Shown one piece after another: positions 1-12,101 of a stretch of DNA of 64,000 bases. Every line of letters begins with the position of its first letter. Within the stretch, counting starts at the first letter, position 1. Made by a program: the position numbers and the translations under genes. This DNA comes from Grifola frondosa. Taxonomy: Eukaryota > Basidiomycota > Agaricomycetes > Polyporales > Grifolaceae. The stretch is taken from the NCBI GenBank assembly GCA_001683735.1, contig LUGG01000014.1:992001-1056000 (forward strand), in the 5' to 3' direction. The notes under the pieces were generated by a model, which made no database searches, was not told the DNA's origin, and saw only the letters and a program-made list of their open reading frames with translations.

Positions 1-499
1 TCACCCTGCAGGACGTAAAGCAACCGGCGAGCGTTCGTGAAACGAATCTCAGCGTCACGATGCTCCAAACTCTCCAGGAGCACCTCTACATGCGCCTTGC
101 GCTGCGCGAACGAACTTTTAATCCATTCTAAATAGCGTGTAAGATGATCTCACAGGTTGTGCGAAGGATACGCACGTACCTCCGGGAAAGGAACCTTCCC
201 AAGCTTTCAGGTTCTCTGCCACCTGAGGCATTTCCACATATGAATAGAACTCTTCAATTTCATTGAGTACAGTGTCCTCATCATCGTATTGAAAGTCGTA
301 GTATGATTGCTACCTCCCAACATGCGTCAGGGTGGAGATGATGACTTGAAGACGCTATACACATGCCATTAGGCACAGAACCGACCATAGCCTTCAGCTG
401 GCCTAAAGTAATGGAATCAAGACCGATTTGCTGGTTGTTGTTCATGTTATTCTCCTGAGATTGGCCGGAAATGTAAGACGGCAGTTGAGGGAATGCCAT
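1..499 (-). CDS. FAR11: Far11/STRIP (N1221-domain) STRIPAK subunit, N-terminal part, runs off left edge
   Basis: Scaffold of the striatin-interacting phosphatase and kinase (STRIPAK) complex, which controls cell fusion, septation and sexual development in fungi. The start is the ATG at 497-499. The first exon ends in DSITLGQLKAMVG. A later exon reads YDFQYDDEDTVLNEIEEFYS followed by YVEMPQVAENLKAWEGSFPG, which has the acidic-then-aromatic pattern I associate with the N1221 domain near the start of STRIP proteins. A clean 52-nt intron lies at 128-179 (GTACGT...TTTAG on the minus strand). After it the frame continues with EWIKSSFAQRKAHVEVLLE and ...RRLLYVLQG to the window edge. The intron between the first two exons (about 302-384) has no strong donor in the right phase, so that junction is uncertain. 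The C-terminal part lies outside the window. The family call is from recognised motifs only. Confidence 0.75.
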
Positions 500-1267
500 G
501 GCGTTCCGAGATGATCGTATGTCGCGAGGAGGTCGCGCGTCCAGATGCTGCGACGCGTGTTGTTTACTGCACCGCGCTTCACAGCTGCGCTGAGCAGGGC
601 GTTGACTGACGGAACAATGATGGCAACAGACTGGCGGCCGTTACATACAAGACATCGCGCTCATGGGATGCTTTATGAGTCAATATCGGGAGCGGTGAAT
701 GAGTAAATATTTGCTGAGTCGAACTCAGCCGCGCCGGCAATGGGTAGTCGTGGCAGGGGAATATTACGTAATACGAGAGTTGGTGTTGGAAAAGGAGGAG
801 GTATATTTTCTCTTCAAGCCACCACGACTTTGGCCCCCTGCTCGGATCGACCCTCCTCCTCTGTCGATCCATCGTTGCTAGTTTCCCGTTCTTCTTGCGA
901 CCGACGACAACGACGACGTCGACACAGGAGAGGGCATTCTCAACTGAATTCCCCTAGCGATACTCGACCTGGCTTGAAAGGAGCTCGCACGGCCACTCCC
1001 CTCTGCCTGATCTTCCTTTCTCTCCTCTGAGCATCCTAAAAGGCACGCCTTCGCTGTGCGTTTGCCACAACCTGTTTCCAATCAGTCGTTATCGTCGACA
1101 ACTCCCCTGCTTCCGTCTCTTTACGACTTACTTTACGACCCGCCCTTTCTATCTCGCGATTTTTATATTCGCCCGCCTCGCAACCCGCAGCTTCACGTCA
1201 CAGGTCCACCACGCCTCCGTGCAGTTGCCTTGCCTGCCACCTTCATCCTTTCATCTCCTAATTGCAG
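500..1267. other. Intergenic, Far11/cyclin divergent upstream region
   Basis: About 770 bp separate the two divergent starts. Open frames on both strands overlap each other and have basic, serine- and proline-rich compositions with no recognisable domain. From about 1100 the plus strand becomes pyrimidine-rich, as is common just upstream of fungal start codons. No gene is called. Confidence 0.5.
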
Positions 1268-3758
1268 ATGCCCGTTCCCGTTCCTCTTTACACCAGGCAG
1301 CCAGCGCACCCAGTAATCAAGATCAATCAGTCCGCTCAAGCTGATAGCGAATCATCCGTTTTACCACTTGACCCACTCCTTGCCTCTTCCTCCACAAGGA
1401 CCTCCGCCGTCCTTTGCGACGAGGGAGGAGTGGATCAGCTCGTTGCCTTCTTGGAGACGAAAAACAGCCACGCCGCGTCTGGGAAGAAGAGTCTAGCCAC
1501 TATCAGGATTGTGGCGGTTTGGGTTTTGAGGAAGGGTTGACCGTTGCGGCCAACGCAGCGGTCATTAAAGGCGCCTGCGCAAGCGTGCATTCCGCCCATC
1601 TCTACCCTCATTGCCAGCGCCGGTCTGGCTTCTGTTTCATCCTACCCCGATATGTATCCAGCTTGTGAGGAAGTTGATGAAGAAATGCGTGCTTACGCCA
1701 CACAGGTGAATGGTTGGCAATCCGAGGAGGATTTACAAATGGATGAGGCCTCTCCTTTCGACCGTTCGCGCTACGTAGATGCCGACGACGTTCGTATGAG
1801 CTACGGCGACTACCGTCCATCTGCACCTCGCCCGTATCTTGCTGTTGGCTCGAACGTGGTATTTCCCAAGCAGGTGTTCGAGAGAGGCGTATTCAGCCCC
1901 ATATTTGAAGACTTGTCGCCGGATCCGGTCAGAGGTGTCGATCCTGCTTCCAGCCCTATAGGCCCCGCCACACCCTTCGCGGACTATGTTGATAGGGCTG
2001 TGACCGCAGCTCAGCTGAGAACCTCGTTCGACCACAGTCGGATCGTCGAAGTCCGTCAGAGGCCGCAATACGGTTCGCACGATGACTACAGCGATGTTCC
2101 ATGCTATCAATGTCAGACCCACCAACAAGCGGAACAGCCGGTGCAGCATGTACCTGCGCCTGAACCCATCGTGACTCCTACCGCCACCGTGGCTTACAAG
2201 AAACTCGCTGGTCCACTCTCTGAGTGGATAGTCGGATACGTTTGGAAAGTCTGCACGACTGGCATGTCCTTGCAGCCAAATTATGCTGAGCCACTGTCAG
2301 TGTTTCACTTCTCATGTGTTGTATCCTCCCGCTTATCTGTCTCATCTATCAGAGCATTCGTCAAGCACTATTCCAACATGCCGCCGATTCATCTTGTGAA
2401 TTCGACTCACTCGATGCTTCTCTCCACCCTTTTACAGCCATCTGCCATCTTCCTGGCCTTGTGGTAATCGTGCGCTTGCCCGTCTTCTTTGGTCCCGTTG
2501 GTCTCGGCGCGACGCACGCGAAGGAGATTCGTTTTAGGGCGGAGTTACTGGGTGAAGCGCACCTGAACCTGGACAGGGACAGTATTGAGTCCTATGCTCC
2601 TTTCCGGCTCATCCTCTTGGGATGCATGCTAGCCAACAAATGCTGGATGATCACACTTTCTCTAACAAAACTTGGTAAGTGTATATATCCTCCCATCAAG
2701 GCTTGCCGTGCTCATAAACATTTTTCTTAGGCATACAATATCGAAATGTCCCAGTTCGCTCTCTGAACAAACTGGAGTCTCTGACGCTGGACCTCTTCTC
2801 ATATGATCTGTCAATCTCGCCAGAAGTATGGTCAGGATGGCTCTGTAACTTGCTCTCATACCATTCCTCCTTGTCTTCGCCTTCTTTTCCCCAGCCAATC
2901 TCACGTCCCTCGGCGAGTCCGCATACCATCGTTCGGAAGGCAATCGAGACGCTGATTCAAGTTCGGGTAGTCAGTCCCTCGTGTCATACCTGTGAGGGCT
3001 GTGCCACAGCTCCTCCGGAACCCGTGTTTGTCGGTCTCGAGGAACCGAGCAGGGACTCCCATGAGAGAGTGCAGACTTACGAGGATAGCATTGATGTGTT
3101 GGAGATCGACTTGGACGAGGACGGGCCCTTGAGAGAGGAGTACCTGCCGAGGCGCCGTGTGAGCGGAGCTGGTTCTACGCGTCGCACGCCCGGTCGTGAC
3201 AAACGCGCTGAAGTGGAGCGGACCCTGCCGCCGCCGGCAAAGTGGAGTCCCGCTGCGGACGAGCCCATCATTCCCACCCGTGGCCGAGGACATGTGCAGT
3301 ATGTTGCCCCCCAGCCCATTTCTCACATTGCCGTGCAGGCCCTTCCCCCGCCGCCTTCGTTTCACCCAGTGGTAGACTCACGGCATCAGTCGTGGTCTTT
3401 GGGTGCATACACGGCCCGGCAGGAGCCAGTTGCCCGACATGAGTATGCTGCCCCCATCTTCCATCCATCGACTGCCATGGCTGGGTACGACTATGCGTAT
3501 CCTGCTCCACAGAACAGTCATTCGCGCTCCCAGTCCCTCTCCTACCATCAAGCCATAGGTGGGGAGTCTCAGGGTCGATCACGCTCGTACACCCAGAGCA
3601 TTGACCAGGGGTATAGCGATGTCCGTCTTTCCGAGAGCCACTTTTTGCCTCCCCTACCTACGACTTCTCAGTGGGCTGCTTTTGACCGCCCGACAAGCTA
3701 TCCGACGTCTTACGACCATCCCTTCGATTTCCACCAGCGGCTTCCACTCAAAGTGTGA
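1268..3758 (+). CDS. PHO80-like/N-terminal cyclin-domain protein with long disordered tails
   Basis: A cyclin box is readable in pieces at 2353-2860: FVKHYSNMPPIHLVNSTHS, then IVRLPVFFG, then SYAPFRLILLGCMLANK, a DDHTFSNKTW segment, and NVPVRSLNKLESLTLDLFS. This is the arrangement of basidiomycete cyclins that partner CDKs of the Pho85 type. The start chosen is the ATG at 1268. A 42-nt intron at 1517-1558 removes an in-frame TGA and keeps the frame. Further introns fit at 2296-2352 and 2675-2730. The C-terminal half (2900-3758) is Pro/Ser/Tyr/Gln-rich and probably disordered. Inside the box the reading frame needs three one-base changes, near 2461-2467, 2641-2642 and 2744-2746. The gene as given would therefore not encode an intact box; consensus error or a damaged allele are both possible. 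The CDK partner is not inferable. Confidence 0.7.
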
Positions 3759-6400
3759 AGTCGGCCGACGCCTGCTTTAGATTCGCAACAAAGAATAGAT
3801 AGTTGCGAGCCCGCTCTGGGCTTTTCCTCGCCATCACTCATTATAGTACTCCTCGCTGCCGGCTCCCTGGTGTATTCACTGTCTCTATGAGCTGTCCTAG
3901 CGCTTGCGCTGGGACGTCCATATTCCACTCTCTTACTCGCGCCTGCTTGTCCCTCCTCGGTCACGGATTTGCTTGTTCATGTCTCCATATCGTCAACGTT
4001 TTTTCAGTGTTGGGCTCTCCCGCTATCCGCCGACATATCCATCCTGTCTCCAGGGATTGCCTCTACGATTTCATTGGCTGCTTGCCGTCCTCGTCACTGC
4101 ATCTCGTATCTATTCTCGCCTTTCGCCGGCGCTCTGTTTGCGGGGTGGAGCAAGTTTCTCTAGCTCTTGCGTCGCTGGCAGTTGTACGGAAAGTCTGCCG
4201 AACACAGTGACCCGCTGCGCTATATCCAGCATTTATCGCCCGATGGACGATTTTCTTTGCTCTTTCTTCGATATTGCCGCTTCTCTTCCGGTCTCGTTGT
4301 GTACAGATTTTCTACGTCGTACATTCACGTTCCACTACCCTAATGTTTCTCACGTCGTTTCTTTTGCTGTTTAGTGTTTCGTCACGTCATCCGTCTGTTG
4401 CATCCCCCAAAGTCGCAAAAACATCCGGAAAATCTGAGAAAACCATACATTACATTCCTTATCGATCGGTCGCCTTCCTGTTCACCTTCACCTTTGTGAC
4501 TCCCTTGCCCTTTTACCCCTCCGTTATCCGTCTCCAACCCTCTACTCTCCGCTCCGACGAAGCTACCCCCTTTCCTCACCTATCGCGCATTCCCTTACCT
4601 TCGCTTCGTCAACGTAGGTAGCTATGTGACTTGCTCGTGTCTCACAGGCATTGAAGCTGCTCTCGCTTGTATATGTCGTCAAATTGGAGACCATTATGTT
4701 GTTATAACGTGTGCTTGTGAGAAGTCTGTGGTCTTATCTCGAGGTAGTTGGGTAACTTGCTTGAGAGTTTCGGTCTACATATCACGAAGTCTGGTACGCG
4801 TGATGTGGTGGTTCTAGTGCGAAACATACTGATTGTTCGTGGTTGCTTTCTGAGTCATGCCCTCATGTCCTTATAGGCTTGATCAGCTCTTTTAGCGTCA
4901 TTCATACAGCAGCATGAATTACGGATTTCGATGACACACTAGGCTTCGGTCTGCCGTTTTGTGATCTATATATTTTGCAGACATGAGATTTTCGTGATCA
5001 AATGATGCCATGTCAGGGCATACCCAGGGACCAGGCGGTCGGAGGCGATCGTATGTCGGAATGAATCATCGGACGACCGGCTGCGTCAAGGACGGAGGTA
5101 TGTAATCCACCAATACCTGCCCGACGTTTGCACCTTTGGACAACACCTTTCGATCAGCAGCTATTGCTCAGTGATACCTTCACAAAGATAATTGCCACAA
5201 GACGCTTCCGAATGTTTGAATTTTTACACTGTCAGGCGTCGACGGGTGCCGGTACCTGGAATTACACACTGTGGGTCCAGCTTTCGATCATGTAGCGTGA
5301 ACATGTGAACAGGTCCGTTCCACGGCCTTAGAGACTATCGATTATGACTAACGCAGTATTATGGAGGATAATGCATTGTAAGTGATGGTGAACGGCATAC
5401 TGCACGCGCATGGGGCTAGCTGATTGTAGTATTGCGTTTGTCGCGAGAACTGGTTCAGCCGTTCCTGTTGCGATCCGAACTACCCACTGCTAGTTCACTA
5501 TCGAGCTATCAGCTTGATCAGTCGACTAGAACTTCGGTAGGAAGTTGACCTAGCTGTGATAAACAGACGACTGTGGGAAACAACCACGGAAAGGCGCCGG
5601 ATGTAATGAACGAGTGCTTCGGTAAAGACAAGTGGTGGGACCGTATTTCCGAGCGAAGTGTCAGGGTGTCGCGAGGGCAGCACGTACGTACACCACAAGT
5701 TCTGGCCGCCACACGCCAGACGCTGGCCCGGGCTTGCAGCCGTGGGCAGAACGAGGCTAAACGGATGGCAGTCGGAAGCGCTCATGACATTACCCAAGCG
5801 ACGGAGGTAAGCAGGTGCGAACTCGTCATAACAGAGCAATCACATCGACTCACTGGTTTCATTCAGCCTAACTGCCGAGCTTGCCACCAAGTGGTCGCAT
5901 CGCACTGTACACATGCGCAGTAGGGGCCTGAAAACTAATTTCACTGCCTTTCGTTAGTCGATTTTACATAGTAGATGGGGACCGTCCTTACATCACGACA
6001 ACAGGAACTCGCTCTCCTAGATCCCACACTGGTTAGACGCGAACATACTGGCCAAGTATCAAGATCGACTCGAAAGTACGTGATCAATTTCCGTGGTCTG
6101 GATTGGCGATCTGATGTGGGCATTAGTTTCGCGGATGTTGCTTCAGCCGAACGGCCACATGGAAATTTTCATGGGGACCAAAGCTTCACTCCCGAGATTT
6201 GGCAGCAAACGCCACTTTTTGCATATGTAGAGCTTGAGCGTCGGTCCCTGGACAGGACATCGTCCCCTCCCTCCTGACGAACATGCCTCTGCTGATCTCC
6301 CCGGTTGCCCTCCTGCGGCGTTGTGCCCATTATCAAAGCGGGCTTGTTCACCTCCTTGGGGCTCCATTCCGACGGTCAGTTCTTCGGGTTTTAATTTCAG
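3759..6400. other. Long intergenic stretch, no supported gene
   Basis: Immediately after the cyclin stop, 3800-4620 is pyrimidine-rich on the plus strand and probably includes the 3' UTR. Open frames here are up to 156 codons but overlap in all frames and have no domain-like pattern. From 4880 to 6400 composition is mixed, with short unrelated frames on both strands. I see no tRNA, no transposon termini and no tandem repeat. The first exon of the terpene synthase could lie in 6200-6400, but I could not place it. Confidence 0.5.
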
Positions 6401-7642
6401 CAGTCAACTAAGATTGTCCATCCATTCTTCAGCTTGACGCATGAACGCGATCACGTGAGTTCGGAACCTAGATTTGTTGTTGTCGTTGCGCTGAAGGAAT
6501 CTCTTTCAGGAATCTCATGATGTACTGATAGACGACACCAAACGAATCATTAGGAACTTCCTTAATGGCCTCGACTTCGAATCGCCTCAAACACCGATGA
6601 ACTCTGAGCTGAGGCGTCGGCTGGCAGCCGAAATTGCTTCTTGGAATATCGACGTCAGCACTACATTTACGGACAAGATGCTATCCAACAGCTGCAATAT
6701 GGCAGAGACGTGCTATGGTCATGCCAGCCCCGAGCACCAGTATTTTATCGCGCTTTACACTGCGTTCACGTTTTATGCCGACGATCACTGTGAAGGCGAC
6801 CCCGAGCCCGTTGGCCAATTCGCCCATCGGTTCACGAACGGCGAGATGCAGCTGGACCCGGTATTGGATCGCTTCGCTGCACATATCAAGACAGCGTACG
6901 AACTGTGGCCGTTGATTGGCGCCAACACCATCATCAGTGGCACTCTTAACTCTATGACCGCGATGTATATCGAGTACACGACCAGATCGATGGCTATCTC
7001 ACCTTCTGCGACACGCTATCCTTATTACCTTCGTACTATGTCGGGCGTTGGTCCACCGTATGCACACTTCATCTTTCCTAAGACATGGAGGGCCAGTGTC
7101 AATTCGTACCTTCAACTCATCCCGTAAGCGTCCATTTCCACTCATTCATTCGACAATGCTGATCACGTCTTTATGTTTCCAGCGAACTTGATTACTTTAT
7201 TAATTGTACCAAGTAAGCCTCATGTCTATGTTCTGCATGTACTCTTGCTGATCCGTGATTCCGGAACACTAGTGACATGTGAGTTCTTATATGACTTCGT
7301 TTCCCACGTCTTTTCTCATACAAGCATCTCAGCCTTTCTTTCTACAAAGAGTCCTTGGCCGGAGAGACCGATAATTATGTCCATCTGCGTGCCGCAGCGG
7401 AGCGAAAGACTCCTACCATCGTCTTGCGAGAGCTATCTAGCGAGGTGACCAATACGGTCCGTCGTATCAAAGTCGTGACGGCTAAGGATAAGGAACTTGC
7501 GGCTGTCTGGCATAGATTTCTCAACGTAATTTTATCGGGTTAGCTTGATTCTTTGTGAGTGACAAGCGTTCTGCAGGGCTACCTCGAGTTCCACATCAAG
7601 ACTCCTCGCTATCGTCTCAAGGAACTTGGTTTCTACGCATGA
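6401..7642 (+). CDS. Trichodiene-synthase (TRI5) family sesquiterpene synthase
   Basis: Class I terpene cyclase that would ionise a prenyl diphosphate, probably farnesyl diphosphate, and cyclise it. The core exon (6510-7123) contains MAETCYGHASPEHQYFIALY followed by TFYADDHCEGD, the first Asp-rich metal motif, then the ARF-type helix HRFTNGEMQLDPVLDR and the YIEYTTR segment. The second metal motif is NDILSFYKE followed by LAGETDNYVHL, as in the TRI5 family. Exons that keep frame are 6401-6454 (tentative), 6510-7123, 7183-7212, 7273-7278, 7333-7525 and 7577-7642, ending in GYLEFHIKTPRYRLKELGFYA. The 6-nt exon encodes the middle of the NDI triad. The start codon is unresolved: the exon at 6401 opens after an AG and no nearby upstream exon fits well. 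Family confidence is high; the product cannot be predicted. Confidence 0.9.
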
Positions 7643-8003
7643 CTCGGGCATAAATTTTGACGGACCATCCTTAGAGTGGCTGACTTGTTGACGACTTTTT
7701 ATTGCTCGGACATGTGCTCTCGCTACACCTGCGCTTGAACATCTACATTGTAATCGTCTCTGTGTTGTGTTACTGTTGTCACTCTCGCTCCTGTATCACA
7801 TCTTGTCGAGTTGCCAGTCTGTACTAGTTCTCATCTAATACACCACACACATTTGTCCTCGAATGCGAAAACAAATATTCTCAGAGTTCTTTTACACAAG
7901 TGATATCATGGTCTTATCATTCGACCGAAAGCAGGAGTATAGCTACACTGTGGACTTCTAATATTCGCATACAGTCTGTCTTCTTTCTCGGTAACAACCG
8001 CGC
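7643..8003. other. Intergenic between convergent terpene synthase and UBA1
   Basis: About 360 bp of AT-richer sequence between two convergent stop codons. It presumably holds both 3' UTRs. No open frame with coding character is seen. Confidence 0.6.
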
Positions 8004-11000
8004 TCATATATGCACAACGATGAACGGAACCTGTCCACGTAGTGTGAAAATCCACAAAACAAATCTGTCGAAAGAAAAATCACACTCACCTCAACGTCCT
8101 CGCCTTCTTCATCGTTCGCCATAACCTCGACAATGAGGTGTCTGGTGTGCGACGGGATAGGCTTCTTGCTGACGAACTCTACAAGCTTGCTGAACCTCAT
8201 TGGGAGGCGTTCCTCACTCTTCAGCCAAAAGTGAGTGTACGTACTACGCTTAGAGACGTGGTGGGCTCACCTTCTTCTTGCCGACGAACGAGCTCCACAG
8301 CATGCTGACACCTTGGCTCACCATACTGATTTCAAGGTTATGCTGCTTGTTGAACCACTGCAGGATGTCCTTCAGTGTGGGGTCATTGATGAATTCAAAT
8401 CGGTCCCAGAGAGTCCATTCAATTGTATTGTATTTGTTCTTCTTGGGCGCAATAGGCTCGGAGAAACCAAAGAAGGGCAATGCCAAGTTGACGAAACCAT
8501 TCTTATAGTCATCAAGTTTGTCCTTGCCATCGATGAGCTAGGACAATCTAGTTATTTCACATCTACCATGAAACACGCACAACATACCTTGTACAACTCC
8601 AGGCATACCAAGCCAGTTACAAGGGAGGTGGTCGTAGCGATCGCAGGAATGATCTTTCCAGCAATCTGCTTCGTGGTGTGCCGATCTGCAACGGGAATGC
8701 TGTAGTTCATTGCTCGAAGATTGGAAGCCGCGGTAATGAAATCGATGTGGTGGTTCGTATCGTCATCTTTCTCGAACTCGACAGGATTGAGGCGGTATCC
8801 AACCATGGAAGATGGAGGTGGCAGTTGTTTCATCAAATCTGTATGTCTCCAGAGTCTGAGATGGTGAACTATCAGTGATGTGCAGTTACATGCACAGGTC
8901 TGTTACGTACCACTACCAGTATCCTGAGCCGGGTCGTTCTCGTTGATTTGGATCTTGATGCCACTCTTAGGTGTGAACTCAGGAACGAGAACCTCGTCCG
9001 CAATCTTCTTGAAGATTGCAGGGTCGGTCTCTCCACGAAGTCCGTAGTTGAAGGCATGCAGATTAGCGGCAGCTATTATAAATTGAAGATGTGCGGTCTA
9101 AGGAGAGATTTGTTATAAGCTCTGCGGAATGACAAATGGCAAACTCACATCATTGGTGTCGAAGGTCAATGGGTCAGGTGCCCTCTTTGGCCCACTCCAG
9201 AAAGGCTGTCCGGTACTAGTCACTGCATCCTTCGGCAGGCTGAACAGTAGCTGACGGATAGCATTATTATACCGTTCTTCGAACTGGAGTCTTGCCCAGA
9301 CAATACATTCCTCGAACGTAAGTGGCTTGTTCGTGACCAGATAAGAAACGAGCTGCTCAATCTGCTCCTTCTGCTGGCCGGAATACTTGAGGTTATTTTC
9401 CAAGTAGTTTGGCTCCGAGAGGTAGGAGTTGACTGCCTGTGCAGGCTTGACGAACAAATTATCAAACTCCGTCCTCGCCCACTGTGTGCCGCGCTCGTCA
9501 GCAACATTCCCAATATGCTACACAAATGAAACATGCCTCGATGGTGTGCTGAATGGCGTTAGGGAAATTCTTCACAGTGCAAGAGGGAGTCTCTTTCTCT
9601 GGAGGATCCTGCGAGGACGAGTAGGATTCCGTTAGATGGGGCACAATCACTTGGGTGTTGCCCTTGGTTCCCAAAGTGCCCGACTCCAGAAGTGGCTTCA
9701 AATAGAATACACATCGCTGATCCATGTATTGACCTTTTTAAGAAGTCAGACACTTCGGATTGGTCATAATAATTCTGAGAAACATACGAGCTTTCACGTT
9801 GTCCAGGGCGTTAGTGACACCATCAACGTTCGCGAAGAAATTGGCATCGTAGATATCTAACAAGGTATATAAGCAATCCCGTTGGAAAGAAGAAGAGTGA
9901 AAGCGTACTTTCGGTGTCCGGTCCAACCGGCTCCTGCTTGCTGACAATCTTACCCTTGAGATCGGGGTTCATGTCCGCAACAGCGGCAGCGGCTACTTCA
10001 GACTTGAACTTGCCAAGATCTTTCGCTCTAAATAGGAATTGTCGGTTGAGATTACTCTTCTCAATGGTGTCCAAGTCCGTAACGTAGATGACACCCTTGG
10101 GTCCAGCGCCGAGGCCCATCATGCTCCAGTTCTTCAGCATTTCGCAACCGATAGCTCCTGCACCAACCAAAAATTCCCGGAAGTTGCTTATCTTGTCTTG
10201 GAATGTCCTTCCGAAAACAGCGATTTGGCCGTCATAGCGAGAACCGGTTGGCTGACATTCCTCTTCCGTCGGAAGCGTCGACGGGAGGGATTCCAAGGAG
10301 TCGAAGTAGAGATGCTGAACCATCGGGTGGAACTTGGCCGAACACGCCTTCAGAACCTCCTGCGCGACGAAACCACCGATGACCGCGACGATGGGAGAGA
10401 CGTCTCCAGCCGCCTGATAGGCCAATTCTGTGAGCACTTTGTCATCGGCATCTGCATCAAGGTTCTTTGCCAATGCGACAAGCGCGGCAGCATCTTCAGC
10501 ATTCCGTGGGCGAGGAAGTCGCTGTTGTTGGGCTTGGAACTCGGACAATGCTTGGAAGCCAGCATGCAGAGAAGCAAGCCTGTCAAACTTGGAGAAATCG
10601 GTCACGAAGTACTCTGGAGACCTCAACGATTCCCGCAATGATTTCTAGAATGCAGAAATCAGACATGAGTGCAAGCACACCATACGTGGATTAGGGTATG
10701 CGTCACTTACGAATTCGATGATCTTCGGCATCTTAACTTGGGTGAAAATGCCTCCAGTTTTATACTCTCCGAACTTCGAAGTGTCCCCGATAGCGAAGGT
10801 GTATGGGCCCTTCACGGTGATTTTGCGAGGTTCACAACCATTCAACTCCGTCATCCCTTGTACTTCGGTGAAGGTGACGAAATCGCCATCTTCAAGACCA
10901 TGCCGGGTCTCATCTAAGCAGGTAACAACCCCTTCGCTGTCCTGAGACCACCAAGTCAGAACGGGCTATTAGTAATATCATAAAAATACACAAACTTTAT

Positions 11001-11902
11001 CCACCGAGACTATCATGCCGTTCAAGGGCTGTTCACCCGTTGGGTCGACACAAGTAAACTTGGAACCGAAGTCATTGAAAGCAGTGCTGATGTAATGATT
11101 CAGCTAGCTGCTCAACAGCGAAAAATATGTTAACATACCCAAAGAGACCACGAGTGTCAGCAGCAATGAAATGCACCCCATTCTCGTGGGTCCAGTCGTT
11201 GATCTCCAATTGCTTCTTGAGAGAAGCGCCACATAACACTACAACCTAAGAATACATCGACATGAGATAATACAGGTCAGTTGATCTAAATCACTCACCT
11301 GGAAACCCTTTATCATATCTACTGTAATTTCCTGTCCAGACTGTCCACCGAGATTGCGCACAGGAACATATGCATTTAGTTCAGCTAGTCGAATAGTAGT
11401 CACCTCGGCGCAGGGCTTCCCAACATCTTCTTCTCGCAGGAAAAACTGTATACATTTGAGCAGGAATTAGGGACATTTGTTGCATGTTCTCACCTGAGTG
11501 CTCAGGTCTTGTATTTGTACTGGTTCGGGATCATAGATTGTTACTGACTTAACGCCTGCTAGAACAAACAACTTCTTGGCTAATGGAGTATATTAGAATT
11601 CATATCATGCATGACCAGACGCATATACATACCAATCTCCACACCCAAACCCTTCAAGCCGACGATTAAGACATTGGAGGCCGCCATGCGCTTCATGGCT
11701 TCATGACACATGAGTATCATCCACGCCAGATTAAACAAAGAGAATACCTTCATGTCCTAGGACATACCTAGTTTCCGCAGCCCAATTCAGCATTCGCAAT
11801 CTTGACCTGACATAACACTTACAGTTGACGAGAGTACAGACCCTCATCGATTGCAGCCTCATCGACGTCCATCGCGGCAGGGCCCAAATTCGTAGAGGAC
11901 AT
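8004..11902 (-). CDS. UBA1: Ubiquitin-activating enzyme E1
   Basis: Activates ubiquitin with ATP and loads it on an active-site cysteine for transfer to E2 enzymes, in cytosol and nucleus. The start is the ATG at 11900-11902 ([20 protein letters not shown]), followed by the N-terminal inactive adenylation half with [15 protein letters not shown]. The large exon at about 9850-10640 carries the active adenylation domain with [14 protein letters not shown] and [20 protein letters not shown]. The catalytic-cysteine segment [17 protein letters not shown] is at about 9540-9600. The C-terminal ubiquitin-fold domain follows at 8090-8500. A last intron ends at GTTCCGTTC and the protein ends VPFIVVHI, close to the usual E1 terminus. 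Domain order is complete and no frame break was seen. It starts 199 bp from divergent DPH6. Confidence 0.97.
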
Positions 11903-12101
11903 GATTGTCGTACAATTTCAGATGAAGTTCGGAAAATGAGGATGATTGCGAGATAGAGGTACAGTGGAGAGAAACGAAAGTGGCAAATGAGGTATACTGA
12001 GAGTCATTGCTTCTTTACACGCTCGGTGGTGCACGCGAACCTGACTAAGCAACACTAAGCACACCTCGGCCTCGACAAAACTTCGACCTACAACTGACAC
12101 T
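11903..12101. promoter_or_regulatory. Shared divergent promoter UBA1/DPH6
   Basis: Only 199 bp separate the two start codons, so both 5' UTRs and both core promoters must lie here. No clear TATA box is seen. Assignment is by position only. Confidence 0.6.

Noticed and set aside
3803..4374. Overlapping plus-strand frames of 135 and 156 codons
   Set aside because: Follow the cyclin stop in pyrimidine-rich sequence; Ser/Leu/Cys-rich in every frame, as expected from C/T bias.
5573..6277. Plus-strand frames of 116 and 100 codons upstream of the terpene synthase
   Set aside because: No similarity to terpene synthase N-termini and no splice path into the exon at 6401 or 6510.
6375..6400. Possible intron GTCAGT...TTCAG before the terpene synthase exon
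   Set aside because: Only 26 nt long, below plausible fungal intron size.
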